Source of the DNA: Afipia sp.
GTDB lineage: Bacteria > Pseudomonadota > Alphaproteobacteria > Rhizobiales > Xanthobacteraceae
Assembly (NCBI GenBank): GCA_024707075.1
Contig: JANQAK010000001.1
Location: 1,510,001 to 1,574,000 of the forward strand
Direction of reading: 5' to 3'
DNA length: 64,000 nt
Numbering within the stretch: position 1 is the stretch's first letter; each line of letters begins with the position of its first letter. The notes beneath the pieces were generated by a model that was not told where the DNA came from, ran no database searches, and saw only the letters and a list, made by a program, of their open reading frames with translations. Position numbers and translations under genes: made by a program. Of the stretch, positions 29,351 through 38,821 are shown piece by piece.

Positions 29351-30892
29351 TCAGCGGACCGTCGACCAGCGGCTGTCGAACGAATTCGCAGGCACGGCGG
29401 GCTGGGCACCGGCCAGCGACTGCTGCGGCGCCGGCGGGGCAGGAGCCGGCGCTGCTGCGACGGGAGCAGGGACCGCAACGGCGGGCCTGAGCTGCGGCTG
29501 GCTCTGTGCCTGTTGCGGACGGTCGAGCGGGATCACGCGCGGCGGTGCGCTCCTGGCGGCCTCCTTCGAAGGTCCGGCCGATTTCGCCTTGGGCGCGGTT
29601 GTGACTGCGGCGGGTTTCGCGGGGGCTGCGGCAGGCTCAGGGTCCGAACCGCGCAGGCCGACGGTGCGCGACAGCTTGGTCAGGAAGCCTTCCGACGGAC
29701 TCGCGTTGGCATTGGCATTGGACGGCGCGCTACGCGATGCCGCAACGGGCGCGGAGACGGCAACCATCGGCTCGCTGTTGGACGACGACGTGAAGCTGAA
29801 CGACGACGCTGTCTCCGGCGCCTTTGGAATGGTCGCATGCGAGGGCACCGTGCCCGGAGCAGGCAGATAGGAAGCTACCGCATAGTCGGTGACATCCTTG
29901 TCGATCGCGGCGTCGCCTTCCGGCAGCTTGGACGCGAACACCGGATGCATGCCGCCATCGATGCCGGCGCGCGACCGCGCGGTCGGCGTGCCGCGTGTGA
30001 TCAACTGAGCGGTCTTCAGTTCGTCCTCGCGCTGCTTGTCCTGCACGGCGTCGGCGATCTCGGGGGAAACCTGATAGTCCGGGCACTTTGCGGATGCATT
30101 AAATGTCAGCGGGCGCGTCGCATTCGCCGGCTTCTCGGCATCGAAGACGTATTTTCTTTCGCAGAAATCGACCTTCGGCTCCTGCCTGGTGACCTCGAAG
30201 TGATCGTTGCCTTCCTTGATCATCTTCCAGAACGGCATATTCGGATTGTTGCGATGCCGCGCCATGTTCTGCGGATTCATGCGGAACGGATAGGCCTGCA
30301 CCTGAAACGCGTTCTGGCCGCCGAAGAAGGACTCACGGCCGAGCGCGTAGATCTCCGAAATCTGCTCGTCGGTCATGGCGTAGCAGCCGCGCGACGAGCA
30401 ATCGCCGTGCACCATCAATTGCGAGCCGCTGCGTCCCCACGCTTTGTCGTAGGCATTGGGATAGCCCATGTTGAACGACAGGTAATATGCCGATGTCGGA
30501 TTCATCTGCGCCGGCGTGATCGAGTAGAAGCCTTCCGGAGCCTGCCGGTCGCCTTCCCGGACCTTTGGTCCGAGGTCGCCGGACCAGCGGCAGATCGGAT
30601 AGGTCTTGAGCAGCGCGAACTTGCCCGTACGGTCCTGTTTCCAGACCTCGAGCTCGGCTTCCTGCTTGAACAGGCGGACAAGCATCGGCGAGCCCTTGTC
30701 CATGTTCTTGGATTCGATCTCGGCGAGCAGTTTTTCGGGGATCGGGCGGTTGGCCTTGGCGCCGGTCGACAGGCTGTCGCCGTTGCACGCCGACAGCAGA
30801 AGGCCGGCCGCGAGCGCAGCCGACGTCACCAGCGCGCGAAGGTGCGTGCGGTCGATCAATGCAAGGCTCCGCGGCAGATCGGCAATCCCCAT
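29351..30892 (-). CDS. YafK-type L,D-transpeptidase lipoprotein
   Basis: A protein of 513 residues from MGIADLPRSLALIDRT; the frame extends further upstream without a better start. A lipobox-like LLLSAC lies near residue 38, suggesting a membrane-anchored lipoprotein. The YkuD/YafK catalytic domain includes EAELEVWKQDRTGKFALLKTYPICRWSGDLGPK and the active-site motif HGDCSSRGCYAMTD. The last 170 residues are a disordered Pro/Ala/Ser-rich region. Likely role: peptidoglycan cross-linking or removal of protein links to peptidoglycan. It converges with secA. Confidence 0.9.
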   Translation of the reverse strand: MGIADLPRSLALIDRTHLRALVTSAALAAGLLLSACNGDSLSTGAKANRPIPEKLLAEIESKNMDKGSPMLVRLFKQEAELEVWKQDRTGKFALLKTYPICRWSGDLGPKVREGDRQAPEGFYSITPAQMNPTSAYYLSFNMGYPNAYDKAWGRSGSQLMVHGDCSSRGCYAMTDEQISEIYALGRESFFGGQNAFQVQAYPFRMNPQNMARHRNNPNMPFWKMIKEGNDHFEVTRQEPKVDFCERKYVFDAEKPANATRPLTFNASAKCPDYQVSPEIADAVQDKQREDELKTAQLITRGTPTARSRAGIDGGMHPVFASKLPEGDAAIDKDVTDYAVASYLPAPGTVPSHATIPKAPETASSFSFTSSSNSEPMVAVSAPVAASRSAPSNANANASPSEGFLTKLSRTVGLRGSDPEPAAAPAKPAAVTTAPKAKSAGPSKEAARSAPPRVIPLDRPQQAQSQPQLRPAVAVPAPVAAAPAPAPPAPQQSLAGAQPAVPANSFDSRWSTVR

Positions 30893-31240
30893 ACTCCGGC
30901 TGGACCAGTGACCGGTGGCAGCATCGTTTCCCGGCAAAGTGGCGCGCAATGGGCAGCCGGAAAACTCCGCTCGTCTCAACAGGTCGCACGTGTTTTCGTC
31001 GTAAAAGCGGCGTTCGCCTTTTGGCTAAAAACGTGCGTGAGCAATTGAGCAATTATTAGCCTTAAATACCCCTCTGTCGCAAGCTGAAGGGGGGACCGCG
31101 CAGCAGCCCGAGCGCTTTATGGTCAACGCTAAGTAAATCAAAATACAGGTGAAAATGGCCTCGTCGGGATCAGGCCTGTCCCGAAAAAGCCACGATGCGG
31201 CGTCGCCCCTCGGATCGCCCGGTCCGGTCTGCGGGATGCG
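30893..31240. other. intergenic region upstream of the L,D-transpeptidase gene
   Basis: An AT-richer patch (31040-31075 and 31125-31150) is probably the L,D-transpeptidase promoter region. No gene or clear hairpin is seen; accA ends at its right edge. Confidence 0.4.
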
Positions 31241-32203
31241 CTAGCCGAGGCGGCGGCCGATATCGAGGAATTTCTGCCGGCGCTGGTCTCGGACCGCCTT
31301 GGAATCGAGGCTCCGCATGTCGTTAAAGGCCTGGGCGATGGCGTCGCCGGTGCGGGCGATCATGGCCTCCGGATCGCGGTGCGCGCCGCCCGGTGGCTCC
31401 TTCAGGATGGTGTCGATCACGCCGAAACGGGCGAGATCCTGCGCGGTGATCTTGAGATTGGTGGCGGCTTCCTGGGCCTTGGTGGGATCGCGCCACAGGA
31501 TCGACGCCGCGCCTTCCGGAGAGATCACGCTGTAGACCGCGTGTTCGAGCATCAGCACGCGGTTCGCGGTGGCAATCGCAATCGCGCCGCCCGAGCCGCC
31601 TTCGCCGATGATGACCGCGACGTTGGGCACGCCGAGGTTGAGACAGGCATCGGTGGAGCGCGCGATCGCTTCCGCCTGCCCGCGCTCTTCAGCGCCGATG
31701 CCGGGATAGGCGCCCGCAGTGTCCACCAGCGACAGCACCGGAATGCCGAAACGATCCGCCATTTCCATCAGTCGCACGGCCTTGCGATAGCCTTCGGGCT
31801 TGGCCATGCCGAAATTGTGCTTGAGCCGGGTTTCGGTGGTTGAGCCTTTTTCCTGGCCGATCACGCAGATGCTCTCGCCGCGGAAACGGCCGAAGCCGCC
31901 GATCAGCGCCTCATCGTCGCCGAACTTGCGGTCGCCCGCGAGCGGCGTGAATTCGGTGATCAGCGTCCTGACGTAATCCACGCAATGCGGCCGCATCGGA
32001 TGGCGCGCCACCTGGGTCTTCTGCCACGGCGTCAGATTGGCATAGAGCTCGTTGAGCGCCTGCGACGCCTTGTCTTCAATGCGCGACACCTCTTCGCTGA
32101 TGTCGCTGCCGCTCGCGGCAAGCGCGCGCAACTCGTCCACTTTCGAGTCGAGTTCGGCGACGGGCTTTTCAAAATCGAGATAGCTGCGCATTGGGTCCGG
32201 CAT
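31241..32203 (-). CDS. accA: AccA, acetyl-CoA carboxylase carboxyltransferase subunit alpha
   Basis: A 320-residue subunit that, with AccD, moves the carboxyl group from biotin to acetyl-CoA to make malonyl-CoA. Seen: an N-terminal helical region ([21 protein letters not shown]), [17 protein letters not shown], the oxyanion and CoA motifs [45 protein letters not shown] and [12 protein letters not shown]. The sequence continues with [22 protein letters not shown]. It follows xerD on the same strand. Confidence 0.97.
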   Translation of the reverse strand: MPDPMRSYLDFEKPVAELDSKVDELRALAASGSDISEEVSRIEDKASQALNELYANLTPWQKTQVARHPMRPHCVDYVRTLITEFTPLAGDRKFGDDEALIGGFGRFRGESICVIGQEKGSTTETRLKHNFGMAKPEGYRKAVRLMEMADRFGIPVLSLVDTAGAYPGIGAEERGQAEAIARSTDACLNLGVPNVAVIIGEGGSGGAIAIATANRVLMLEHAVYSVISPEGAASILWRDPTKAQEAATNLKITAQDLARFGVIDTILKEPPGGAHRDPEAMIARTGDAIAQAFNDMRSLDSKAVRDQRRQKFLDIGRRLG

Positions 32204-32357
32204 GTCGCAAATATAGGGATTGGGGCGCTCAGGCGAAGGGCGTCCAAAACGGTTATTTCAGGTGTGGGGTAACGTCTGAGGCGTCTTTCAAGTCAAGAAG
32301 CGGTCCCAAGTCAAGCACCGTGGGGAAAAGCGCTGATATTGTTGGGTTTTGGCGAGG

Positions 32358-33318
32358 CTATTTGTCGGCCAGCGGATGCAGGTCGCGCACCAGGCTCTTC
32401 AACCGCTCCTCGACGATGTGGGTATAGATCTGGGTCGTGGAAATGTCGGTGTGGCCGAGCAGCGTCTGGACGATCTGCAGATCGGCTCCGTTATGCAGCA
32501 GATGAGACGCGAAGGCATGGCGCAGCACATGCGGGCTGACGAGACGCGGCGCGATGCCCGCGGCCTGCGCGAGTTCCTTGAGGTCGCGCGCGAAATGCTG
32601 CCGCGTCAGGTGACCGCTCTCTCCCGATGATGGAAACAGCCACTTGGACGCTGCCGCGTTTTTTCTTCTGTTCGCGATGAACAGCCTCGCGCGCCGCGAG
32701 ATAATCCGTCATCGCCTGCTTTGAGGTTTCGTTGAGCGGCACCAGACGCTCCTTGTTGCCCTTGCCGCGCACGACGATCATGCGGGCGTCGCGCCGCGCC
32801 GCCGACAGCGGCAGCGCCACCAGTTCCGAGACGCGCAGTCCTGTCGCGTAAAGAATCTCCAGCAGGCAGGAAAGCCGCAGCGCGCGCAGCTTTTGCAGCG
32901 GCGATTGCTCCGGCGTCTCTGCCATGTTCTTCGCCTGCGTGAGAAGACGATCGACATCGGCGATGGACAGCACCTTCGGCAGCGCGCGGCCGCGTTTCGG
33001 GCCGGACAGGATCGCGGCGGGATCGTCGCTGCGCACATGCTCGCTCAGAAGAAAGCGAAACAGATGCCGCGTCGACGACAGCTTGCGCGCCACGCTCGAC
33101 GATTTGAAGCCACGGGTGTCGAGATCGGCGAGATAGTCGCGCAATATCTGGGTATCGGCATCGTGCAACGTCGATTTCCGCCGCGCGAGAAATTCGGAGA
33201 GATCCTCGAGATCGCCGCGATAGGCATCGAGCGTGTTGTCGCCGGCGCCCTGTTCGGCCGCGAGCATGTCGAGAAACAGGCTGGTCAACCGGACATCGGA
33301 GGATTTATCGCGCGGCAT
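32358..33318 (-). CDS. xerD: XerD-type tyrosine recombinase (frameshift in this sequence)
   Basis: Resolves chromosome dimers at dif with XerC. The N-terminal SAM-like domain ([23 protein letters not shown]) and the first catalytic Arg ([15 protein letters not shown]) plus [10 protein letters not shown] lie in the first frame (33318 downward). After the six-base run at 32659-32664 the frame is lost. Removing one base restores [21 protein letters not shown], then [34 protein letters not shown] and a stop at 32358, giving 319 residues. Both halves are well conserved, so this looks like a homopolymer error, not decay. It lies 14 bases after the 48-residue protein gene. Confidence 0.92.
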
Positions 33319-33332
33319 GATCCTCCCGCCGC

Positions 33333-33479
33333 CTATTTCTTGAGGAATTTGTCGGGCGGGACGCTGACCGTCATTTCGCGGGGCTTCGGATTGACGAAAT
33401 TGGCGAGCGCGAAAATACCGCCATAGATCAGCCCGCCGATCACCGCGACGACAGTCAGGAAGCGAAACAGGCTGGGCAT
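33333..33479 (-). CDS. 48-residue single-pass membrane protein upstream of xerD
   Basis: ATG at 33479, stop TAG at 33333. It starts MPSLFRFLTVVAVIGG and has one hydrophobic segment (about residues 7-27), followed by NFVNPKPREMTV and a Lys-rich end (PPDKFLKK). I recall the same small protein next to xerD in other Bradyrhizobium-type genomes, sometimes misnamed histidine kinase. Function unknown. It lies 14 bases before xerD, and a two-hairpin repeat starts 5 bases upstream of its ATG, leaving little room for an ordinary ribosome-binding site outside the repeat. Confidence 0.7.
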   Translation of the reverse strand: MPSLFRFLTVVAVIGGLIYGGIFALANFVNPKPREMTVSVPPDKFLKK

Positions 33480-33483
33480 CTCA

Positions 33484-33647
33484 CTGGTGTCCCGTATCCG
33501 ACGTTTGGCTCATTTTGCAGCGCGTCCCGGGCAAACGTCGGATACGAAAGGACACCAGCAAGCTATGATCCCAGTGATCCTTTGGTTCTGACATTCGTAA
33601 AGTGCCTGCGAAGGATATGGTACGAATGTCAGAATCGGATCACTAGC
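33484..33647 (-). repeat. two-hairpin intergenic repeat, copy 3 (inverted)
   Basis: A 164-bp element from CTGGTGTCC to GGATCACTAG. Read on the - strand it aligns with copy 2: CTAGTGATCCGATTCTGACA, hairpin ATTCTGACATTCGTA with TACGAATGTCAGAAC, spacer ATCATAGCTTGC, then GTATCCGACGTTTG with CAAACGTCGGATAC. Stem differences from copy 2 are paired (CG/TA exchanges on both arms). Confidence 0.8.
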
Positions 33648-33846
33648 CTCGACGTTAACCTTTTGCGTACCGCTCCGAAGCCGCGTTAACCAGCGGAACA
33701 TGGCGGTTCGGCCGCCTGAACTACCAACATGTTCGTGCTGTTTCGGCAAGAGTCTCCAGGCCAGCCAGCCGCCACACTAGCGGCGGCCTCGGCAGGAGTA
33801 GTATAGGTGGCATATCAGCCGCATCCGCGGCCAACCGAGCCACGAG

Positions 33847-34467
33847 ATGACGGAGAGCGCGGCCAGACATCAGGACGGAATGACCCGTGAGGCCGAGATT
33901 GTCGCGGCTCTGGGCCATCGCTCCGTCGTGCTTGTCGGCATGATGGGATCGGGCAAATCGACCATCGGGCGCAGGCTCGGCGCGCGGCTGCATATCCCGT
34001 TTCTCGATGCCGATCATGAAATCGAGATCGCCCATGCGGGCCTGACGATCTCCGAAATCTTCGCCCAGCATGGCGAACCGTATTTTCGCGACGGCGAGGC
34101 GCGGGTGATCGCGCGCCTGCTGGAGGGCGGTCCCAGCGTGATCGCAACCGGCGGCGGCGCGTATATGCGCGAGGAAACGCGCAACCGGATTCGCGACAAG
34201 GCGATCTCGATGTGGCTTCAGGCGGACGGCGATGTGATCCTGAAGCGGGTCAAACGCCGCGCCGACCGGCCGCTGCTGCAAACTGCTGATCCGGCTGCAA
34301 CCATCGAGCGCCTCATCATCGAGCGCAGTCCGTTCTATCAGCTCGCCGATCTCGCGATTGCCTCGCGGGACGTGCCGCACGAGAAAATCGTCGAGGAATG
34401 CATCGACTCGCTGTATGCGCGTCTGGTGTCCGGCACAGCCTCACCTTCCGTAAGCGAAATGAAATGA
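33847..34467 (+). CDS. aroK: AroK, shikimate kinase
   Basis: A 206-residue enzyme phosphorylating shikimate in the chorismate pathway. Walker A is GMMGSGKSTIGRRLGARL. It is followed by FLDADHEIEIAHAGLTISEIFAQHGEPYFRDGE (shikimate-binding Asp and Arg) and VIATGGGAYM. LKRVKRRADRPLL is the lid region. A later start at 33880 (MTREAEIV) is possible. Its TGA overlaps the aroB ATG by 4 bases, the usual aroK-aroB pair. Confidence 0.96.
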   Translation: MTESAARHQDGMTREAEIVAALGHRSVVLVGMMGSGKSTIGRRLGARLHIPFLDADHEIEIAHAGLTISEIFAQHGEPYFRDGEARVIARLLEGGPSVIATGGGAYMREETRNRIRDKAISMWLQADGDVILKRVKRRADRPLLQTADPAATIERLIIERSPFYQLADLAIASRDVPHEKIVEECIDSLYARLVSGTASPSVSEMK

Positions 34468-35606
34468 CTGCTCCCATCAAGACGACAAATCCGGTGACCG
34501 TCGGCGTCGCCCTCGGCGATCGCGCCTATGAGATCGTGATCGGCCGCGATGTCCTGCCGTCGCTCGGTCATCGCATCGCCAGGCTGCGTCCCGGCGCCCG
34601 CACCGCCATCGTGACCGATCACACCGTGGCGAAGCACTGGCTCGGCAGGACGGAAGCCGCATTGGCGGACGCGGGCATCGCATCGTCGCGGATCGTGGTG
34701 GGCGAGGGCGAGGCGTCCAAGAGCTATGCCGTCTTGCAGGATGTTTCCGAAGCGCTGATCGCCGCGAAGATCGAGCGCAACGATCTGGTCATCGCGCTCG
34801 GCGGCGGCGTGATCGGAGACCTTGCCGGGTTTGCGGCGTCGATCGTCCGGCGCGGTATCGATTTCGTGCAGGTGCCGACGTCCTTGCTGGCGCAGGTCGA
34901 TTCGTCGGTGGGCGGCAAGACCGGAATCAATTCACCGCACGGCAAGAATCTCGTCGGCGCATTCCATCAGCCGGTGCTGGTGGTCGCCGATACTGCGGTG
35001 CTCGACACGCTGTCGCCACGGCAATTTCGCGCCGGTTACGCGGAGGTCGCCAAGTATGGCGTGCTGGGCGATTCGGAATTCTTCGATTGGCTGGAAGCCA
35101 ATCATGAGGAGATTTTCTCAGGGGGAGCCGCGCGCGAGCGCGCCATCGCGGACAGTTGCCGCGCCAAGGCGGCGATCGTGGCGCGCGACGAGCGCGAGAC
35201 CGGTGACCGCGCCCTGCTCAATCTCGGACATACCTTCGGCCACGCGCTTGAGGCGGTGACCGGCTTCTCCGACCGGCTGTTCCACGGCGAAGGTGTTTCT
35301 GTCGGCATGGTGCTCGCCGCCGAGTTCTCGGCGCGTCTCAACATGATCCCGGCGTCGGATGCGGCGCGCGTGCAGCATCATCTTGCGTCGGTTGGCCTGC
35401 CCACCCGGTTGCAGGACATTGCGGGCTTCCGGCAGGAAGGCCTCGCGGATGCCGACACGCTGATGGCGCTGATGGCGCAGGACAAGAAGGTGAAGCGCGG
35501 GCGTCTCACCTTCATCCTGCTGGAAAGGATCGGCAAGGCGGTGATCGCCAACGACGTCGATCCATCGGCGGTTCACGGTTTCCTTCAAGAGAAGTTGTCG
35601 GGATGA
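34464..35606 (+). CDS. aroB: AroB, 3-dehydroquinate synthase
   Basis: A 380-residue NAD- and metal-dependent enzyme making 3-dehydroquinate from DAHP. The start MTAPIKTTNPVTVGVALGD is set by overlap with aroK. Motifs: GEASKSYAVLQDVSEAL, ALGGGVIGDLAGFAAS, VQVPTSLLAQVDSSVGGKTGIN, KNLVGAFHQP. Metal ligands lie in the stretch LGHTFGHALEAVTGF and in FHGEGVSVGMVLAAE. Length and order are normal. Confidence 0.97.
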   Translation: MTAPIKTTNPVTVGVALGDRAYEIVIGRDVLPSLGHRIARLRPGARTAIVTDHTVAKHWLGRTEAALADAGIASSRIVVGEGEASKSYAVLQDVSEALIAAKIERNDLVIALGGGVIGDLAGFAASIVRRGIDFVQVPTSLLAQVDSSVGGKTGINSPHGKNLVGAFHQPVLVVADTAVLDTLSPRQFRAGYAEVAKYGVLGDSEFFDWLEANHEEIFSGGAARERAIADSCRAKAAIVARDERETGDRALLNLGHTFGHALEAVTGFSDRLFHGEGVSVGMVLAAEFSARLNMIPASDAARVQHHLASVGLPTRLQDIAGFRQEGLADADTLMALMAQDKKVKRGRLTFILLERIGKAVIANDVDPSAVHGFLQEKLSG

Positions 35607-35685
35607 AAACACTGATCGCCGGGCGCGTGCGGCTGAAACCGGCCGCCGGAAGGGCATCGAACGACACCGCAGTGGCGGGACAAGC

Positions 35686-37035
35686 ATGACCTCAGCCGCT
35701 TTCAATTTGTTCATTGCCGTCCTTCTGCTCGCCGCCAACGCGTTCTACGTGGCGGCTGAATTCGCGCTGGTGAAGAGTCGCGGCTTTCGCGTCAAAGCCA
35801 TGGCCGAGCAGAATCGCTTCGGCGCCGGCCTGCTGCAAAAGATGATGGGCAATATCGAAGCCTATCTCGCCTGCTGCCAGCTCGGCATCACCATGGCTTC
35901 GCTCGGCCTCGGCTGGGTCGGTGAGCCCACCGTTTCCGCGCTGCTCAAGCCTGTTCTCGAACCGTTCGGCATGCCGGATTCCGCGCTGCATTTTACCTCG
36001 TTCCTGACCGGCTTTCTGGTGTTCTCCTCGCTGCATATCGTTATCGGCGAGCAGGTGCCGAAAACACTCGCGATCCGGCAGCCGATGCCGGTCTCGCAAT
36101 GGATCGCGTATCCGCTCTACCTGTCCTATCTCGTTTTCTATCCGCTCAACTGGCTGCTCAATACCGCGTCGCGGGCGATTTTGCGGATGCTCGGCGTGCA
36201 GGAATCCTCGCAGAACGAAATTCTCACCGATTCCGAAATCGAAGGGCTGGTGGGAGAATCGGCCGAGCACGGCAAGATGGAGAGCGGCGAGGCCGAGTAT
36301 ATCCAGAATGTTTTCCGGTTCGGCGATCTGGCCGTGTCCGATGTGATGGTCCATCGCACCAAGATGGTTAGCGTCAATGCCGACGGACCACCCGATGCGG
36401 TCGTCCAGGGAATCCTCGAGGCCGAATACACCCGCATTCCGCTGTGGCGCGAGAAGCCCGAGAACATCATCGGCGTTCTGCACGCCAAGGATCTGCTGCG
36501 CGCCATCCGCGCGGCCGATGGCGATATTTCCAAGGTTGACGTCAGCGCCATCGCCCTGCCGCCGTGGTTCGTGCCGGAAATGCGTCCGCTATCCGAACAG
36601 CTCAAGGCGTTCCGCCGCCGCAAGACGCACTTCGCCCTCGTGGTCGACGAATATGGCGAAGTCGAAGGCCTCGTGACGCTGGAAGACATTCTGGAAGAGA
36701 TCGTCGGCGATATTTCCGACGAACACGACGTGGTTGTCGCGGGCGTGCGTGCGCAACCGGACGGTTCGGTCGTGGTCGATGGCTCGGTGCCGATCCGCGA
36801 TCTCAACCGCGCGATGGACTGGCATCTGCCGGATGAGGAGGCGACCACCATCGCCGGTCTGGTCATCCACGAGGCGCGCTCGATTCCCGATCGCGGCCAG
36901 AGCTTCACGTTCCACGGTTTTCGCTTCAGGGTGCTCCGGCGCGAGCGAAACCGCATCACGGCTTTGCGGATCGTGCCGCTGCCGCGCGAGAGCGATACGC
37001 CGGAGAAGAAGCCGAGGGCAGGAACGGCGTTCTAG
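35686..37035 (+). CDS. CNNM/CorC-HlyC family membrane protein with CBS domains
   Basis: A 449-residue protein. The N-terminal DUF21/CNNM membrane domain has about four hydrophobic segments (FNLFIAVLLLAANAFYVAAEFALVKSR; LACCQLGITMASLGLGWVGEP; HIVIGEQVPKTLAIRQP). Two CBS repeats follow (VMVHRTKMVSVNA; FALVVDEYGEVEGLVTLEDILEEIVG), then a CorC_HlyC domain (GSVPIRDLNRAMDWHLPDEEATTIAGLV). Often labelled hemolysin; family members export Mg2+/Co2+ or help envelope integrity. It follows aroB by 79 bases. Confidence 0.92.
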   Translation: MTSAAFNLFIAVLLLAANAFYVAAEFALVKSRGFRVKAMAEQNRFGAGLLQKMMGNIEAYLACCQLGITMASLGLGWVGEPTVSALLKPVLEPFGMPDSALHFTSFLTGFLVFSSLHIVIGEQVPKTLAIRQPMPVSQWIAYPLYLSYLVFYPLNWLLNTASRAILRMLGVQESSQNEILTDSEIEGLVGESAEHGKMESGEAEYIQNVFRFGDLAVSDVMVHRTKMVSVNADGPPDAVVQGILEAEYTRIPLWREKPENIIGVLHAKDLLRAIRAADGDISKVDVSAIALPPWFVPEMRPLSEQLKAFRRRKTHFALVVDEYGEVEGLVTLEDILEEIVGDISDEHDVVVAGVRAQPDGSVVVDGSVPIRDLNRAMDWHLPDEEATTIAGLVIHEARSIPDRGQSFTFHGFRFRVLRRERNRITALRIVPLPRESDTPEKKPRAGTAF

Positions 37036-37049
37036 CGAATAGGTATCCG

Positions 37050-37354
37050 CTAGTGCCTGTGAGCTTCCGCAGGCGCTGGGCGGCGGGCATCTTCTCCCGG
37101 CGCGTAGGCATGGATCGCCAGCGCGTGGACCGAGCCGGACAGTTCCGCAGCCAGCATGGAATTTACCATGCGGTGGCGGTCGATCCGGCTCTTCCCTTCG
37201 AACGCTTTCGATACAATATAGACTCGAAAATGTGTCTCGCCATCCGGCCTGTGGCCCCCGTGGCCTTCATGCAGATGTGATTCGTCCGCGACATCGAGGC
37301 TTTCGGGAGTGAAAGCCTCGCTCAACTTTTGGTGATACGATCTTTTGCGGTCAT
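37050..37354 (-). CDS. bolA: BolA family protein (frameshift near start in this sequence)
   Basis: The open frame from TTG 37325 carries the BolA core: SLDVADESHLHEGH, ETHFRVYIVSKAFEGKSRIDRHRMVNSML and SVHALAIHAYAPGE. BolA proteins pair with monothiol glutaredoxins and affect Fe-S handling. The N-terminus is truncated in the raw frame. Adding one base to the T-run at 37327-37330 joins ATG 37354 and gives MTAKDRITKKLSEAFTPES, the normal BolA start, for 101 residues. The C-terminus ends in a His-rich tail. It is divergent from the J-domain gene. Confidence 0.92.
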
Positions 37355-37494
37355 GATCTGCGCACTATCGCGCGTTATTCGTTCGGGTCAATGGCTGTTT
37401 CAATTGCGGTTCACCATCGCGGCGATGTATAGTCCGCGACCGCGAAAATTCGCGTCAAGATCTACAGCTTCTCACAAGGCGTCGTCTATTCATC

Positions 37495-38151
37495 ATGGCT
37501 ATCGACTCATCCAAATTCTTCGACAGCATCCGCATCAAGCCCAACAAGCTGAGCGCGAAGCAGCAGGCTGCTGCGCGCGAGGAAGCCGTGATGTGCGAGG
37601 CGCCCGGTTGCAAGAACAAGGGCGGACATCGCGCCCCCAAGGGCCGCGGCCATGAGAAGGAATACTGGCATTTCTGTCTCAACCACGTTCGCGAATACAA
37701 TCAGGGCTACAACTTCTTTCAGGGCATGGCGCCGGATGCGGTCGCCAGCTACCAGAAGGATGCGCTGACCGGCCATCGTCCGACATGGAAGATGGGCGCG
37801 AACGGCGGCAACAAGAAAAAGGGCAAGGCCGACCTCGATCTTGATGGCGCGTCCGATCCGTTCAGCATGTTCAGCGAATTGAACGGCCGCGGCAAATGGC
37901 GTCCCGGTCCGGGCTCCGGCGCTGAGGAGCCAAAGGTCGAGACCCGCAAGATCTTCAACGCCGAGCGCAAGGCGCTGGTGGTGATGGGGCTTGGTCCCGA
38001 TGCGACGCTTGAAACCGTCAAGGCGAAATACAAGCTGCTGGTGAAGCAGCATCATCCCGACGCTAATGGCGGCGATCGTTCGACCGAGGATCGCCTGATC
38101 GAGATCATCAAGGCCTACAACTATCTCAAGACGGTGGTGCGCGGCGCCTGA
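37495..38151 (+). CDS. J-domain protein with C-terminal DnaJ domain
   Basis: A protein of 218 residues starting MAIDSSKFFDSIRIKPNK. The N-terminal half has a Cys/His-containing block (CEAPGCKNKGGHRAPKGRG, then WHFCLNHVREYNQGYNFF) that may bind metal. The C-terminal 60 residues are a J domain with the HPD motif (KAKYKLLVKQHHPDANGGD). J-domain proteins stimulate Hsp70 ATPase. The gene sits between bolA and the cob genes in many Bradyrhizobiaceae, as I recall; the client is unknown. Confidence 0.92.
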   Translation: MAIDSSKFFDSIRIKPNKLSAKQQAAAREEAVMCEAPGCKNKGGHRAPKGRGHEKEYWHFCLNHVREYNQGYNFFQGMAPDAVASYQKDALTGHRPTWKMGANGGNKKKGKADLDLDGASDPFSMFSELNGRGKWRPGPGSGAEEPKVETRKIFNAERKALVVMGLGPDATLETVKAKYKLLVKQHHPDANGGDRSTEDRLIEIIKAYNYLKTVVRGA

Positions 38152-38191
38152 GCGCGTTCCGCGTTCGGCTTCAACGACAGTTCTTTCTTCG

Positions 38192-38821
38192 TCAGGTTGG
38201 TCGGTGGGTGTGTTCGCCGCGCCAGCGATAGATCGCCCAGCCGACGCATCCGATGGCAATGATGCCCGCGACCAGCGGCAACCCGTAGTGTTCGATCCTC
38301 ATGCCCCATTGTTCGGCGGCGGAGCCGGCCAGCACCCCCGGCAGGATATGAGCGGGCGCCCATAGCAGAATGGCAGCGGCATTGACGGGATAGAAGCGCT
38401 GCGGCGGCATCCCAAGGGCGCCCGCCGTGATCGGCACCACCGCGCGAACCGGCGGCACGAAACGCGCGAACAGCACCGCAAGCGTCCCATAGCGATGGAA
38501 GAAGGCTTCGCTTTGCGCCACGAGCCGCGGGTACTTCGACATCGGCCATGAGGTCAACACCTCGCGCTGGCTCCTGCGGCCGATGAAATAAGCCAGCCCG
38601 TCGCCGATCAGGGCTCCGGCGATCGCCGCCGCCAGCACTGGCGCCAGCCTGAGAGTGCCGCCCGGCACCAGCGCGCTGAGAGCCACAATGATGGTCGATC
38701 CCGGGATCAGCGAGCCGAGAATGGGGATGGCTTCGAGAAACGCCGCCAGGAAAACCGCGGCATAGGCCCATTCGGCGTGACGCGAGACGAGGCCGATCAG
38801 TTCATGAAGATGGGAATTCAC
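38192..38821 (-). CDS. DedA family membrane protein
   Basis: A 209-residue protein with about five membrane segments (WAYAAVFLAAFLEAIPILGSLIPG; APVLAAAIAGALIGDGLAYFIG). The family motif RFVPPVRAVVPITAGALGM with its conserved Arg residues is present, and FHRYG precedes it. DedA/SNARE-associated proteins are linked to lipid scrambling of undecaprenyl phosphate and to proton-motive-force homeostasis. It converges with the J-domain gene and is divergent from cobS. Confidence 0.92.
   Translation of the reverse strand: MNSHLHELIGLVSRHAEWAYAAVFLAAFLEAIPILGSLIPGSTIIVALSALVPGGTLRLAPVLAAAIAGALIGDGLAYFIGRRSQREVLTSWPMSKYPRLVAQSEAFFHRYGTLAVLFARFVPPVRAVVPITAGALGMPPQRFYPVNAAAILLWAPAHILPGVLAGSAAEQWGMRIEHYGLPLVAGIIAIGCVGWAIYRWRGEHTHRPT

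Noticed and set aside
32655-32670. Programmed -1 frameshift in xerD at AAAAAAC
   Set aside because: The shift needed is +1 (or -2), not -1, and similar one-base breaks occur in eight other places, so a sequence error is simpler.
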